Shown in pieces: positions 17,803 through 27,584 of a DNA stretch of 64,000 bases. Under the pieces are notes generated by a model. That model was not told where the DNA came from, searched no databases, and saw only the letters and a list, made by a program, of their open reading frames with translations. Position numbers and translations under genes: made by a program. This DNA comes from Lutibacter agarilyticus (GTDB lineage: Bacteria; Bacteroidota; Bacteroidia; Flavobacteriales; Flavobacteriaceae): NCBI RefSeq assembly GCF_900188235.1, contig NZ_FZNT01000006.1, forward strand, positions 213,931 to 277,930, in the 5' to 3' direction. Numbering within the stretch: position 1 is the stretch's first letter; every line of letters begins with the position of its first letter.

Positions 17803-18345
17803 TTAAATTTTGAAACCGAAAAAATTCATATAATTATTTTCTTGTCGATTTCTTTTGTTACAAATTTTATGAGACAAATTATCTCTTTTCCAATAAGCAA
17901 AATTCACTTTACTTTCAAAATCTTTCTCTAAATTTTTCCATCTCATAGATACAGCATAACCAGATTCTATATTGTCTTTTAAACGTTTTGGAACAGAATG
18001 ATTTTCTACAGGAAGGTAAATTGCTAATAATCCATTAGGCTTAAAAGATTTTTTTCTAATTGATAGATATGAATATGAGCGAAGTGATGCCCAAATTTCC
18101 CAATCAATCCATTTTCTATAACCTGTTTTTTCTCCAATTAATACAACTGTTACAGAGCAAGATCTCATCTTATTTCTAATTTTAGAATATATAGTGTCAT
18201 CAGTTAAATGTCCAATATCATCTTTTAAAGAATAATCTGAAACTTTCATACTTTTTACTACTTTTCTTAATTTTGAAAGATATTTTTGGTCATTATTATG
18301 ATGATAGCTTATAAAGCAATTTCTTGTCTTTTTCTCAATTTTCAT
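17803..18345 (-). CDS. ThsB-like TIR protein, second copy
   Basis: Protein of 180 residues, first gene of the three-gene cassette. It has TRNCFISYHHNNDQKYLSKL, CSVTVVLIGEKTGYRKWIDWEI and LLAIYLPVENHSVPKRLKDN, the same architecture as the downstream TIR gene but clearly diverged. Two different ThsB-like proteins beside one putative effector may recognise different phage triggers, as reported for some Thoeris loci. The Met at 18345 is preferred; the longer frame starts within the attC-like site. Confidence 0.78.
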   Translation of the reverse strand: MKIEKKTRNCFISYHHNNDQKYLSKLRKVVKSMKVSDYSLKDDIGHLTDDTIYSKIRNKMRSCSVTVVLIGEKTGYRKWIDWEIWASLRSYSYLSIRKKSFKPNGLLAIYLPVENHSVPKRLKDNIESGYAVSMRWKNLEKDFESKVNFAYWKRDNLSHKICNKRNRQENNYMNFFGFKI

Positions 18346-18354
18346 TTTAATAGT

Positions 18355-18489
18355 TGCCAACGGTCTTGTGTATGGTTAGTTGCGTGTTTAAGCAACTAAT
18401 TTAGTAAACAAAAACGAACGCGAGAAAATTCCGAAGGAATTTTCCAAATAAGCACTTGCCAAAGCAATTAATTATACACGTTGTTGGGC
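18355..18489 (-). repeat. attC-like site 19 (family D)
   Basis: Family D: GTGTATGGTTAGTTGC with GCAATTAATTATACAC. The centre has a GAAAATTCCGAAGGAATTTTC hairpin (21 bases with loop). The end GTTGGGCGCA is complementary to TGCGCCCAAC at site 20. Confidence 0.82.
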
Positions 18490-18497
18490 GCAGTTTT

Positions 18498-20111
18498 TTA
18501 TTCGATAAGCTCTGTCAAAGGTTGTAATAGAGTCCTGTAAAAATATTTTATTTCTGTTGAATCAAGAATTAATTTCCTGACTGTATTTTCATATTGTTCT
18601 TTAGTAAGTCCCAAGCTAGATGTTATTCTATTTAGAACTTGTGTTTCTCTAATCGGATAGCGTGTTAGTAATTCTAACTGGTTGCTATTTGCAACAAGGC
18701 TATCAAAATGACTTTCTTCATCTTGTAGAACTTGGTCTAAATCAAATGTTACATTAAATTGACCTCTTTGTTGTATTTCTCTATGTTTTGGCATTGATAA
18801 CATTATTTCATTTCGAAGCTTCTTTTCGCAAAGTTTTGAGCAAAGTCTTTCTTTATGTTGAGAGATATCAGAAATTATATTTTCTGTGGCTTTCTGATTT
18901 AATGCTGTTGCATTTTGACCTGTTAATTCTGATATTTTTTGAGCAACTTTTTCAATAATGTGCAAATGATAATATAAAGCTTCAACCGAGTAGAAAGGAA
19001 TTGCGGCTACTCCCTTTTCTAATAGTGCTTGAACCTGTTCTGGTGTTCTATCATCTGTATCAATTAATCCGAAAGCATTAATCCAATGAATATTATCTGT
19101 TTTTTTTATTCCGTTAACTGCTTTTTCTACTTCTCTACAATTTCCTTGTGGAATAACGGATACGTTCGGATAAATAAGTTGGTAGATTTGTCTATCCAAA
19201 CTTGTAGATTGACCTTCTACAAATAGTAATTCTCTTTTTGAACCAAGAATATCAGTTTTTATTGAGATAGGAATAGGCAAATCGGCTGTTATTAAATCGG
19301 CATCCCAATCTTTAATATTCTTTCCTTGCCATTGACAACTACGAATTAAAAGGGTACTCGATTCTTGACAATCAATTGGCAAATGAATGTCGTGAGTTGA
19401 AATTACAAAAACGCAATCTTCTCTTTTTCTAAACAAGGATGTTAATAATGGTGAAATTATTGACCTATGTAAATGCCTTTCCGGTTCATCAAGTATAATC
19501 AAAGAATTTGGTTCAGTTGTCAAAACATCTGCTCCAATTAAAAGTGCATTTCTTTCGCCATCGGATAATTCCGCAATACTATATGGTTCACTGCCATTCT
19601 TTGATGCAAATAGTTGCTCGTCTTTTCCAAGAATAATTGTAATAGGAATATTTGATATAGCTAATAATTCATTTATTGCTTGAATTGGTGCTTGGTCTCT
19701 TGAATGTTCTTGAGCAAGTTCTATATTATCGCCATCAACAGCGTCAGCAATATTCCTTGCCCTTATATTATGTGAATTTATCAAATCAAAAATTGATAGA
19801 GAAGTTCTGGCTTGTGAATAATTATCTTTCCACCGTGAATAAGTTTGAGAATCACTTGATTTTATATTAGTTTCCGTATTCTTCTTTTGAGAAGCGGTCA
19901 TATTCATAGCATTATCTGTAAACCAAGTTTGTCTATGAGCAAGTATGCGTTTAGCGTGATTCCTATTTTGATTAAATAAATTATGCATTAAAGTTGATTT
20001 TCCAACTCCATTTGCTCCTAAAACGAAAACTGTATTTCCTTCGGTCAATGGAATATTAAGCGTTCCATTATTTGACGTAGGTATATTGAACTTATATTTA
20101 TTTTCAGTCAT
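18498..20111 (-). CDS. AAA/ABC-type ATPase with OLD-like (DUF4435/TOPRIM) tail
   Basis: Protein of 537 residues. Walker A (GANGVGKST) near residue 33, ABC-like signature (ELSDGERNALLIG) near 183, Walker B (SLIILDEPERHLH) near 208 and an H-loop (FVISTHDIHLP). After residue ~285 comes ELLFVEGQSTSLDRQI and LIDTDDRTPEQ, the TOPRIM-like pattern of OLD and DUF4435 proteins. Such ATPase-nuclease fusions are frequent in phage defence. Sole gene of its cassette. Confidence 0.8.
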   Translation of the reverse strand: MTENKYKFNIPTSNNGTLNIPLTEGNTVFVLGANGVGKSTLMHNLFNQNRNHAKRILAHRQTWFTDNAMNMTASQKKNTETNIKSSDSQTYSRWKDNYSQARTSLSIFDLINSHNIRARNIADAVDGDNIELAQEHSRDQAPIQAINELLAISNIPITIILGKDEQLFASKNGSEPYSIAELSDGERNALLIGADVLTTEPNSLIILDEPERHLHRSIISPLLTSLFRKREDCVFVISTHDIHLPIDCQESSTLLIRSCQWQGKNIKDWDADLITADLPIPISIKTDILGSKRELLFVEGQSTSLDRQIYQLIYPNVSVIPQGNCREVEKAVNGIKKTDNIHWINAFGLIDTDDRTPEQVQALLEKGVAAIPFYSVEALYYHLHIIEKVAQKISELTGQNATALNQKATENIISDISQHKERLCSKLCEKKLRNEIMLSMPKHREIQQRGQFNVTFDLDQVLQDEESHFDSLVANSNQLELLTRYPIRETQVLNRITSSLGLTKEQYENTVRKLILDSTEIKYFYRTLLQPLTELIE

Positions 20112-20145
20112 TTAGTTAATTTGATTACGGTCGTTTTTAAATTGC

Positions 20146-20278
20146 GCCCAACGGTTTAGTATTAAGATTTGTGCGACTGGAAAATCGGAGATTTTTCGGA
20201 CGTAGCAAATCGATTGTTGAATGTTTGTCGGTTTGTATTTAGTTTAAATTTTAGCATAAATTTTATACATTGTTATAG
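20146..20278 (-). repeat. attC-like site 20 (family A variant)
   Basis: The same AGTATTAAG / TTTTATACA stem variant as site 5. The end GTTATAGGTA is complementary to TACCTATAAC at site 21. Confidence 0.82.
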
Positions 20279-20289
20279 GTAGGTTTTAA

Positions 20290-20898
20290 TCATAAATCAT
20301 TTGGTAATCCTATATCATTAATAATATTCAATTCTCCTTTTTTCCCGTATATTAATAACATTGTATCATTTTTAACTTTTCCATTGTACAATCCGTTAAA
20401 AATAAACCTCACAACTTTCAAATCTTTTGGTAGTTTATCAAGTTTCTCAACTTTTAACAAAACAATCTTTTGACTATTGATTGTAATTTCATTATCGATA
20501 TTTTTTAATTGAATTTCATTTTTTATTATTTCTCTCTTATGATCCTCAATTTTTTCTTTATACTCTTTTTCTTTTTCTTTATCAATTTTCAGTAATTTTT
20601 CAAGTCTACTTAAATTATTCTTTTTCAAAGAATCGGATTTGGTCAAATTATAAATTGAATTTTTCCTTATATCTATAAGTTTTTTATATTGAGAAATTTT
20701 ATATTCATTGAAATAATTATAACTAACATAAAAACTTTCAATAACCTGAATTTTATTTAACACGATTGAATCATCTTGCGTCTCAGACAAGTTTTCATAT
20801 GCAGAATAAATATCCTTTTTCAACAATTCTTTTTCTCTATTTATCGAACAACTGATAAAAGTTAAAATCGTAATTAAAAATATTGTTAGTTTTTTCAT
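20290..20898 (-). CDS. Coiled-coil lipoprotein
   Basis: Protein of 202 residues. The signal (LTIFLITILTFISC) is followed by a largely helical, Lys/Glu-rich region; residues ~85-145 form a strong coiled coil. The C-terminal ~50 residues are beta-rich (LKVVRFIFNGLYNGKV, TMLLIYGKKGELNII). No family is recognised. Confidence 0.62.
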   Translation of the reverse strand: MKKLTIFLITILTFISCSINREKELLKKDIYSAYENLSETQDDSIVLNKIQVIESFYVSYNYFNEYKISQYKKLIDIRKNSIYNLTKSDSLKKNNLSRLEKLLKIDKEKEKEYKEKIEDHKREIIKNEIQLKNIDNEITINSQKIVLLKVEKLDKLPKDLKVVRFIFNGLYNGKVKNDTMLLIYGKKGELNIINDIGLPNDL

Positions 20899-20910
20899 TT
20901 TATGACTTAC

Positions 20911-21041
20911 CTATAACGGGTTAGAATATGAAAAGTAGCGGGTTTGAAAACGCACTTTTCAGATGTTTAAAATTAATGTATTTTTGTGTTATAAATATCA
21001 TATTTACAATAATTTAGCTATTTTTTATATGCATTGTTAGC
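20911..21041 (-). repeat. attC-like site 21 (family C)
   Basis: Family C with compensated stem changes compared with site 18: GAATATGAAAAGTAGC pairs with GCTATTTTTTATATGC. The end GTTAGCTGTA is complementary to TACAGCTAAC at site 22. Confidence 0.83.
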
Positions 21042-21049
21042 TGTAGGCA

Positions 21050-22453
21050 TTAAATTGTCATTGAATCAAATAAATCAATTTTATCCATCAAATAGTCTAA
21101 ACCTAAATCTCCACCACTTCTATAACTAATACCCTCTAAAACTCCCAAAAAGTCTTGGTCATTACCTACTACAGATTTAACAAGTAATTTGTTTTCTCCA
21201 TTTGTATCTTTTTCAAAAAGTTTTTCTCTGTAGTAGTGATTTTCAATTAGGTAATTTTTATAATGATTTAATAAATACCCTTCTAGCCACATTAGTTCTC
21301 TCTGAATATTTTCATCTTTTTCAATTTTAACTATTTTCTTGAATTCATCTTGGACTTGAGAAAGTGTAAGTTTTTTTAGTTTTAAATTTTCATAAAACTC
21401 TGGATATAAAATTTTTATAAAATTTAAGAATATGAATAAAACTGGAAATACAAAGTTGTTAGGATTAAATGATTTTATTGATAATTTTGCTAAATTGAAT
21501 ATTTTCTCTTGTTGTCTTAGTGTAATTGGTTTATTTGAAAATAATAGTTTACATATCTTTAAAAACTCTGTTTTATCATATCTAAACTCGCTATATTTTA
21601 AACGTTCAGTTGAGTTGAAAAAATTATCGAACTTGTTATAATCGTACAAAAAAGTATAAAACAATTCGGGTTTTGGTTCTGGAATTGAGTACTCAACATC
21701 AATAAATCGTCTCAAATATTCATTTGTATCAATTCTATCACTTCCATAAACTCCTTTTATTGCGTTTCCTAATTCTTTTTTGTCAATTGATAAAACGAAA
21801 ACAATATTAGGAACAGAGAAAAAATGTTTTATTTGCTCTAAAATTGAAACTGCATAATTAGGTCTACATCTATCAAGCTCATCAATTATAAAAATTAATG
21901 GTTTTTTCTCAATCGAATCGTTAATGAAGTCCGACAGTTCTTCTTTAAAATCTACAATACTCTTTTTTTTATTTGAGTATTCATTAACCTCATTTTCAAA
22001 GATGTCATTTAAACTATCTGTGACACCAGAAATTGCATCTTTTAAGCTCTTTGTATTGATATATTTATCCGCTATTGCTTGAATAATAATAGGAGTTAAG
22101 TGTTTCGAAATAGTTGCTGCTTTTTTTAGTGTCTTTTTGAATTTAACTTCTGTAGATGATTTTGTCACGGATTTTAATTCTCCCATCAAAGCAATTAATG
22201 GGTTATTCTCAAAATCATTTTCCCAAGCATTAAAATAAACGGTTTGATACTCTAAATTTTTTAATTCTTGTTTCCACATTCTTACGAAGGTAGATTTTCC
22301 AGTTCCCCATTTATTATTTATTCCTAAAACGAAACCATCAGAATAATTTTCAACTATTTTTGTTAAAATGGTCGAGTATTTTTTTCTATCTAATTTGCAA
22401 TTTTCGAAAGGGTTTTCTGGGTTAATTTCAATGTTTAAACTTTTTAGGCTCAT
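21050..22453 (-). CDS. KAP-family P-loop NTPase
   Basis: Protein of 467 residues. Walker A (NNKWGTGKSTFVRMWKQEL) near residue 45, the KAP-typical VYFNAWENDFENNPLIAL, Walker B with IIDELDRCRPNYAVSILEQIKHFF near 195, and the sensor-like FVLSIDKKELGNAIKGVYG. KAP NTPases act in membrane-associated complexes and are common in bacterial defence and plasmid loci. This copy seems to lack the usual transmembrane insertion. Sole gene of its cassette. Confidence 0.85.
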   Translation of the reverse strand: MSLKSLNIEINPENPFENCKLDRKKYSTILTKIVENYSDGFVLGINNKWGTGKSTFVRMWKQELKNLEYQTVYFNAWENDFENNPLIALMGELKSVTKSSTEVKFKKTLKKAATISKHLTPIIIQAIADKYINTKSLKDAISGVTDSLNDIFENEVNEYSNKKKSIVDFKEELSDFINDSIEKKPLIFIIDELDRCRPNYAVSILEQIKHFFSVPNIVFVLSIDKKELGNAIKGVYGSDRIDTNEYLRRFIDVEYSIPEPKPELFYTFLYDYNKFDNFFNSTERLKYSEFRYDKTEFLKICKLLFSNKPITLRQQEKIFNLAKLSIKSFNPNNFVFPVLFIFLNFIKILYPEFYENLKLKKLTLSQVQDEFKKIVKIEKDENIQRELMWLEGYLLNHYKNYLIENHYYREKLFEKDTNGENKLLVKSVVGNDQDFLGVLEGISYRSGGDLGLDYLMDKIDLFDSMTI

Positions 22454-22490
22454 TTTTCAATTTTTCATTTTAATTTTTTTACGCGCTTAC

Positions 22491-22621
22491 AGCTAACGGG
22501 CTTTTATAAGATTTGTGCGTTTGGAAAATCGGAGATTTTTCTTACGAAGCAAATCGATTGTTGAATGTTTGTCGTTTTAAATTAGTTTAAATATAAGCAT
22601 AAATTTTATGAGTTGTTGTAA
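22491..22621 (-). repeat. attC-like site 22 (family A)
   Basis: Family A. The inner part reads CTTACGAAGC instead of GGACGTAGC. The end GTTGTAATTA is complementary to TAATTACAAC at site 23. Confidence 0.83.
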
Positions 22622-22902
22622 TTAGTTGCTTTTGCGTTCTATTTATATTCACTCAATTAGAGAATTAACCCGAACTGTTTCTCGATTTAGTAAGAATTTA
22701 TCATTTTAGGATTTCGTTCAGTTTATTTCTCCGTTTTTTTGCTAAAAATCAATCCGTTTCATTGAGTAATTCAGTTCTGATTGAAGATTTTTTCCGTATC
22801 AACTTTCATTCCGTAATTAATCTTAAATCATATTGTTTAATTCAAAATCTGATGAGTAGAAGTAAATTAGAAATTTATCAAATTACTTCTATTTTTCTAA
22901 CG
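22622..22902 (-). other. Non-coding 3' part of a cassette
   Basis: About 280 bases without a gene, 3' of a small membrane-protein gene. It has CTCCG and CAATCCGTTTCATTGAG motifs like the gene-less cassettes near 43040 and 45040. Confidence 0.5.
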
Positions 22903-23058
22903 TTAATCTTTATTTTTAAATCTACCTGCTATTGTTAAGATTAATCCTAAGGCGGATAAAAATCCAAAAGCAAAATCAATTCCATCATTATCATATAATA
23001 GAAATAACGATATTCCTGATATTAATAATAGTATTCCTAAAATTCTTGTTTTATTCAT
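22903..23058 (-). CDS. Small membrane protein (51 residues)
   Basis: Short ORF beginning MNKTRILGILLLISGISLFL and ending AGRFKNKD. Two hydrophobic stretches (residues 6-20 and 30-44) flank an acidic turn (YDNDGID). It starts ~25 bases from the cassette end in the usual orientation, so it is likely the cassette's gene. The function is unknown. Confidence 0.55.
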   Translation of the reverse strand: MNKTRILGILLLISGISLFLLYDNDGIDFAFGFLSALGLILTIAGRFKNKD

Positions 23059-23081
23059 AATTTTCTTTTTTCGGCAATTAA

Positions 23082-23214
23082 TTACAACGGGCTTTTATAA
23101 GATTTGTGCGACTGGAAAATCGGAGATTTTTCGGACGTAGCAAATCGTTAGTTGAATGTTTGTCAGTTCGTTATTTAGTTTAAAAGTAAGCATAAATTTT
23201 ATGAGTTGTTGCTA
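23082..23214 (-). repeat. attC-like site 23 (family A)
   Basis: Family A, CAGTTCGTTATTTAG variant. The end GTTGCTAGT is complementary to ACTAGCAAC at site 24. Confidence 0.84.
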
Positions 23215-23321
23215 GTTTTTGCTTTTCATTCCACTTATTTATCCGTTTTATTTCTCAAAATCCTACGAATTTAATTTTTTAATCAGTTTTTTTCTGAAAT
23301 ATTACTCAATTAGGGCTTATT

Positions 23322-23711
23322 TTATTCATATATTCTATAGTAATTGAATTCGAAACTCAGTCCTTCCACAAACACAATATTATTTAATCTATGAATACCA
23401 TTTTCTCGAAAAAAATTATCTTCCATTCTTTGTGGTAATTTATGTAGTAGTTTCAAATTAGTTAATTTCACATAGCAACTTTCCTTAAAAAACTTCCAAG
23501 TTCCTTTATTTGTTTTTACTAAATCTCCTTTAGTGAAAACTTGTTCAAATGTTCCATCTTTTTTTATGATTAAAATATTTTCAGCTTCTTTATCATAAAT
23601 ATTTTCATACTTTCCAACTATTGGTAATGTATTATTACAATTATCTCCACGAAAGTATTTACAGCTCGTAATAAATATAAAACAAAATAATATTGTAATT
23701 TTTTTTCTCAT
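23322..23711 (-). CDS. Small beta-rich lipoprotein
   Basis: Protein of 129 residues. The signal ends FITSC, followed by a lipocalin-like start (LPIVGKYENIYDKEAENIL) and FEQVFTKGDLVKTNKGTW. It resembles the other short lipocalin-like lipoproteins of the array. The function is unknown. About 100 bases of T-rich non-coding sequence separate the stop from the attC-like site. Confidence 0.62.
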   Translation of the reverse strand: MRKKITILFCFIFITSCKYFRGDNCNNTLPIVGKYENIYDKEAENILIIKKDGTFEQVFTKGDLVKTNKGTWKFFKESCYVKLTNLKLLHKLPQRMEDNFFRENGIHRLNNIVFVEGLSFEFNYYRIYE

Positions 23712-23734
23712 AATTGAATTTTGTCCGCAATTAC

Positions 23735-23864
23735 TAGCAACGGGCTTTTATAAGATTTGTGCGTTTGGAAAATCGGAGATTTTTCGGACGAAGCAAATCG
23801 TTAGTTGAATGTTTGTCGTTTGTTCTAGTTCAAATTTAAGCATAAATTTTATGAGTTGTTGTAC
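23735..23864 (-). repeat. attC-like site 24 (family A)
   Basis: Family A. The end GTTGTACACT is complementary to AGTGTACAAC at site 25. Confidence 0.84.
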
Positions 23865-23873
23865 ACTGTTTTT

Positions 23874-24506
23874 TTAATCATAGTAGTGTATTATTCTTGT
23901 TTCTACATCGTTCAACTCTTTTTCGAAATCTTCATAGTTAATTAAAATTGATTTAGCATTTGAAAAACTCAATTTAGCTTCCTCAATTTCTCCGTAATCT
24001 AAATGTTTTCTGGTTAATTCGTAATAACAAATCCCTCTTAAAAATTCAATATCACTTTTAATGATAATCTGGTTAAAAATTAATTCACTTTTTTCTTTTT
24101 CTCCAATTAATGAATATGCTTTTCCTAAATTAATTCCTGCCGAAATATATAGAGAATCAGATATAATCAAAGATTTTTCATAACATTCTATTGCTTTATT
24201 AAATTTATAATCGTGATACTCAACATTACCTAAATTATTATATAAAATAGGGTTATTAGGTTCCTCAATTATGGCTTGAGTTAATTTTTCACGAGCTTTA
24301 TCAAACTTATTCTTACGAGCAAATTTCATTGCTTCGAGAGCAAGTTCATTTCCTTTTCCAAGGCTAAAATCAGAAATGTAAATTGAGACATTATGTCCTT
24401 CTTTTGTATATTCTATGAAAGGATTATCACTAATCTTAACGAATTTTCTCTGCTTACTACAAGAAATAAGTAAAATTGATATTATTAGTATTCTAAAAAT
24501 CTTCAT
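23874..24506 (-). CDS. TPR-containing lipoprotein
   Basis: Protein of 210 residues. The signal ends ILLISC. From about residue 53 there are several tetratricopeptide-like repeats (LALEAMKFARKNKFDKAREK, NNPILYNNLGNVEYHDYKF, NKAIECYEKSLIISD, AGINLGKAYSLIGEKEKSEL). TPR lipoproteins mediate protein contacts at the envelope; the partner is not known. Confidence 0.75.
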   Translation of the reverse strand: MKIFRILIISILLISCSKQRKFVKISDNPFIEYTKEGHNVSIYISDFSLGKGNELALEAMKFARKNKFDKAREKLTQAIIEEPNNPILYNNLGNVEYHDYKFNKAIECYEKSLIISDSLYISAGINLGKAYSLIGEKEKSELIFNQIIIKSDIEFLRGICYYELTRKHLDYGEIEEAKLSFSNAKSILINYEDFEKELNDVETRIIHYYD

Positions 24507-24516
24507 CTGAAATAGT

Positions 24517-24648
24517 GTACAACGGTTTTTGGTATGGAAAGTGGCGTTTTTGAAAACGTAATTTTCCGATGTTTAAATTTAAGTTATTTATGTTTTAGAA
24601 ACATTATATTTTATTGAATTTAGCAATTTTTTATACCAGTTGTTGGGC
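24517..24648 (-). repeat. attC-like site 25 (family B)
   Basis: Family B, nearly identical to site 13. The end GTTGGGCGT is complementary to ACGCCCAAC at site 26, bounding the largest single-gene cassette. Confidence 0.82.
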
Positions 24649-24657
24649 GTGAGTGCT

Positions 24658-27399
24658 TTATTTTATGAACTTGTATTTTTCTCTTCGTTTCTCAAATGCT
24701 AAATGACCACCTTCTAAGATTTCACATATTTTATTATTTATCTTTTCATTTTCTAAGCTTCCAGAAATATATTTTAGCTTTCCTTTATTATTCTGTGCTA
24801 TTATAATTTGTTCTGCATCTGCATTAATCACTAAATTAGCGTTGTGAGTAACAATAATTACTTGTCTATATTTTTTTAAATTTTTGAATAAATCTATCAG
24901 ATTCGACATAATAAATTCATTATCTAAATCATCTTCTGGCTGATCAAAAATTATAGGTTTTGAAAATGCTTCAGTCGCAAGCATCATTTTTAAATAAACA
25001 GTCCCTTTTTGTCCTACAGATATTTTATTAAGGTCTTTCTTTTGATACTTTAAAATAGGAAAAACTTTTATATATTGTTTCCTTTTATTTTCATCAAATA
25101 ATACATTTGTAAAAGTTTCTTTATAAAAACCTGTACTATAAAAATCTTGTAAATATTTGTTCTTAATATATTCGAAGAATGTTGATAAATTCTCAATTCC
25201 AAAATGTTTTACTTGTGCAGCTTTATTGTTTTTTACTCTCCATTCTGAACCATTTATACAATGATATATCTCATTGTAAAATTTTTGCTCATCGAAATCA
25301 ACTATAACCTCAATATCCAAATCATTTAAAAGATTTTTCATAATTTCTTTTTGCTGAATGTTCAAGTCTTTTCTTTCATCAACTTTTGTGAAAGTTTCCC
25401 AATCAGACAAAATTTTATTCTTTTGAATTGTGTATTCTTCCTCTATTTTTGAAATAAGTGATTTTGATTCTTTATTGTCAGTGAATAACTCAATTGTTAG
25501 TTTTGTTAATCGTTCTTGTTTTGCTTTTGTCTCTTTTATTTTTTTTCTAATATCAAATAATGAATTTTGAAATTTATCAACATCTTTTAATAGAGTTGTT
25601 AAGTCTCCTTTATAATATTTTTCAAATTCATCTTTTACTTTAGTGATTTCAATTTCAATTTTAGCAATTTCTTTGTTAACATTTTTTAACCATAAGTCTA
25701 TAGCAACTACTTGGTTTTTAAATGTCTTAGAAGAAGGTTCTATCTCTGGGATATTTTTTGTTTCTTCATTAAGTGAGACTATTTTCTCATTTAAGGAAGT
25801 AATATTTTCATTTAATTGTTTTGTGAAATTTTCAAGTTGAACTTTCTTTAATTTTAAAGTATTTAATTCTATTAAATTTTTCGAATATTTCTCGAGTTTA
25901 TCTTTATTTTCCTTTGTTGTAATATTATTTATAAATTCATTGGTAGACTTTTCTTGACTTTCTAAATGTTCTATTTTATTCTCATTTTCATTTAAAAATT
26001 CTTTTAACTTATGTAATTCATCAATATTATCTAAAACTTTTTGATTTAACTCCTCGTTAAATATTGATTTTTTGAGTTTTGCTAAATTACTAATGGAATT
26101 TGCTAATTTTGACTTTTTCTCACGGTCTTCAACTTGATTTTTCAAGTTACCTTGATTTATGTATATAAAATCTACAGAATGTTTATCCTCATTAATTGGA
26201 AATGTCAGGCTTTCTGATTGATTTCTAATGGTTTTGCAGTAATCAACTTCAATATTTCCATTTTTAGAGAAAACACCTTCTTTATTTGTTTCTTTATCAA
26301 AAAAACTAGTCGCAATATATTCGGTTAACATACTTTTTCCTTCTCCTCGACCACCAATGATTGTTATTAAATTGGGATTTAAAGGGATAATGGCAGAGGA
26401 TTTGTCAAAAATTAAATCATCATCATCTGTGAAAATTTGTTCGTCATTATTAAATCTAAATGATGAAAAATAAGGTTTATCAAAGTCAAATGATGGATTA
26501 GTATTTTGAATTTTTACTCTTTCATTTGGTTCATATTTTATCTGTTTTAAACCTTCAAATGTTGGGTCAGCTTTAATCCAAGTATTACATTGATAGTTTT
26601 TACTTGGCTTTTGTGTGCCATCTGGCTCAAATTCAAAAGTATCCAAATATTTGAATTCGTGTATATCTAGAGAATGAAGTAGTTTTTTATTGCCAAATTC
26701 GTCCAGCCAACTTTGGTTAGAAGGGTTAGTTGTGAAGTTATTACTGAAAAATGCCCCAACTTGAGAATACAAATTATCTTTAATCAGTTTCAATTGTTGA
26801 TTTTTTTCTAAATTACTCCACTCTTTATAACCTAAGAATAAAAATGTTCTTTCCTTCCAAGTAATGGAATTTAGAAATTCAAACACTTGTCTTGTGGATG
26901 GAATTAATGAATTAAAACCTTCTTTTAAACTACCAGCAATTGAAATGAAATTTTCTTTGGATAAACTTTTGGTTTTGTGTTCATCTAAAGATGAAATATT
27001 TATTTTACTAATAAATTCTTCATTTACAAGTTTAATTTCTTGACTCAAATTTGATTCATCTAAGTCAAATAGTATGTGCAGGTTTATCTTTTGTAATTTA
27101 TTTTCATTACCGCTTCCAAATGTGTCAATTCTAAACTCTAAAATTGGAAATATCTTTTCAATATTTTTTAGTCTGTTATGCTTTAATTTGTATTCCATAA
27201 CTTTCTCATAACCATCAATGAAATAATAATCGGTGATTCCAATCACTTTTACATCATTTGGTAAGTTTTCTAAAGCTGAAATAAATTTCTCCCAATTTTC
27301 AGGAGTATTTCCATAATTTTGGCAGATAGAATTAGGTGTATGGATATGTAAATCCCAGATTCTCCACTCAGAACCCTTAGTAAATTTATTCTTTATCAT
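24658..27399 (-). CDS. TrlF-like ATPase with N-terminal PHP domain
   Basis: Protein of 913 residues. The N-terminus WRIWDLHIHTPNSICQN carries the H-x-H motif of PHP metal hydrolases. A Walker A (IIGGRGEGKSMLTEYIATS) lies near residue 348, followed by a long SMC-like coiled coil (~430-660) and the C-terminal ATPase half: ISVGQKGTVYLKMMLATEAF, PIIFDQPEDDLDNEFI (Walker B) and VIIVTHNANLVI. This order matches TrlF-type proteins found in restriction and defence islands. Sole gene of its cassette. Confidence 0.83.
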   Translation of the reverse strand: MIKNKFTKGSEWRIWDLHIHTPNSICQNYGNTPENWEKFISALENLPNDVKVIGITDYYFIDGYEKVMEYKLKHNRLKNIEKIFPILEFRIDTFGSGNENKLQKINLHILFDLDESNLSQEIKLVNEEFISKINISSLDEHKTKSLSKENFISIAGSLKEGFNSLIPSTRQVFEFLNSITWKERTFLFLGYKEWSNLEKNQQLKLIKDNLYSQVGAFFSNNFTTNPSNQSWLDEFGNKKLLHSLDIHEFKYLDTFEFEPDGTQKPSKNYQCNTWIKADPTFEGLKQIKYEPNERVKIQNTNPSFDFDKPYFSSFRFNNDEQIFTDDDDLIFDKSSAIIPLNPNLITIIGGRGEGKSMLTEYIATSFFDKETNKEGVFSKNGNIEVDYCKTIRNQSESLTFPINEDKHSVDFIYINQGNLKNQVEDREKKSKLANSISNLAKLKKSIFNEELNQKVLDNIDELHKLKEFLNENENKIEHLESQEKSTNEFINNITTKENKDKLEKYSKNLIELNTLKLKKVQLENFTKQLNENITSLNEKIVSLNEETKNIPEIEPSSKTFKNQVVAIDLWLKNVNKEIAKIEIEITKVKDEFEKYYKGDLTTLLKDVDKFQNSLFDIRKKIKETKAKQERLTKLTIELFTDNKESKSLISKIEEEYTIQKNKILSDWETFTKVDERKDLNIQQKEIMKNLLNDLDIEVIVDFDEQKFYNEIYHCINGSEWRVKNNKAAQVKHFGIENLSTFFEYIKNKYLQDFYSTGFYKETFTNVLFDENKRKQYIKVFPILKYQKKDLNKISVGQKGTVYLKMMLATEAFSKPIIFDQPEDDLDNEFIMSNLIDLFKNLKKYRQVIIVTHNANLVINADAEQIIIAQNNKGKLKYISGSLENEKINNKICEILEGGHLAFEKRREKYKFIK

Positions 27400-27436
27400 A
27401 TTTTGTTGTCTTCTTGCAATTTTTTTTCGGCATTAC

Positions 27437-27566
27437 GCCCAACGGGCTTTTATAAGATTTGTGCGACTGGAAAATCGGAGATTTTTCGGACGTAGCAAAT
27501 CGTTAGTTGAATGTTTGTCGTTTGTACTAAATCAAATTTAAGCATAAATTTTATGAGTTGTTGCCC
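27437..27566 (-). repeat. attC-like site 26 (family A)
   Basis: Family A. The end GTTGCCCACA is complementary to TGTGGGCAAC at site 27. Confidence 0.85.
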
Positions 27567-27584
27567 ACAGTTATTTTAATCCAA

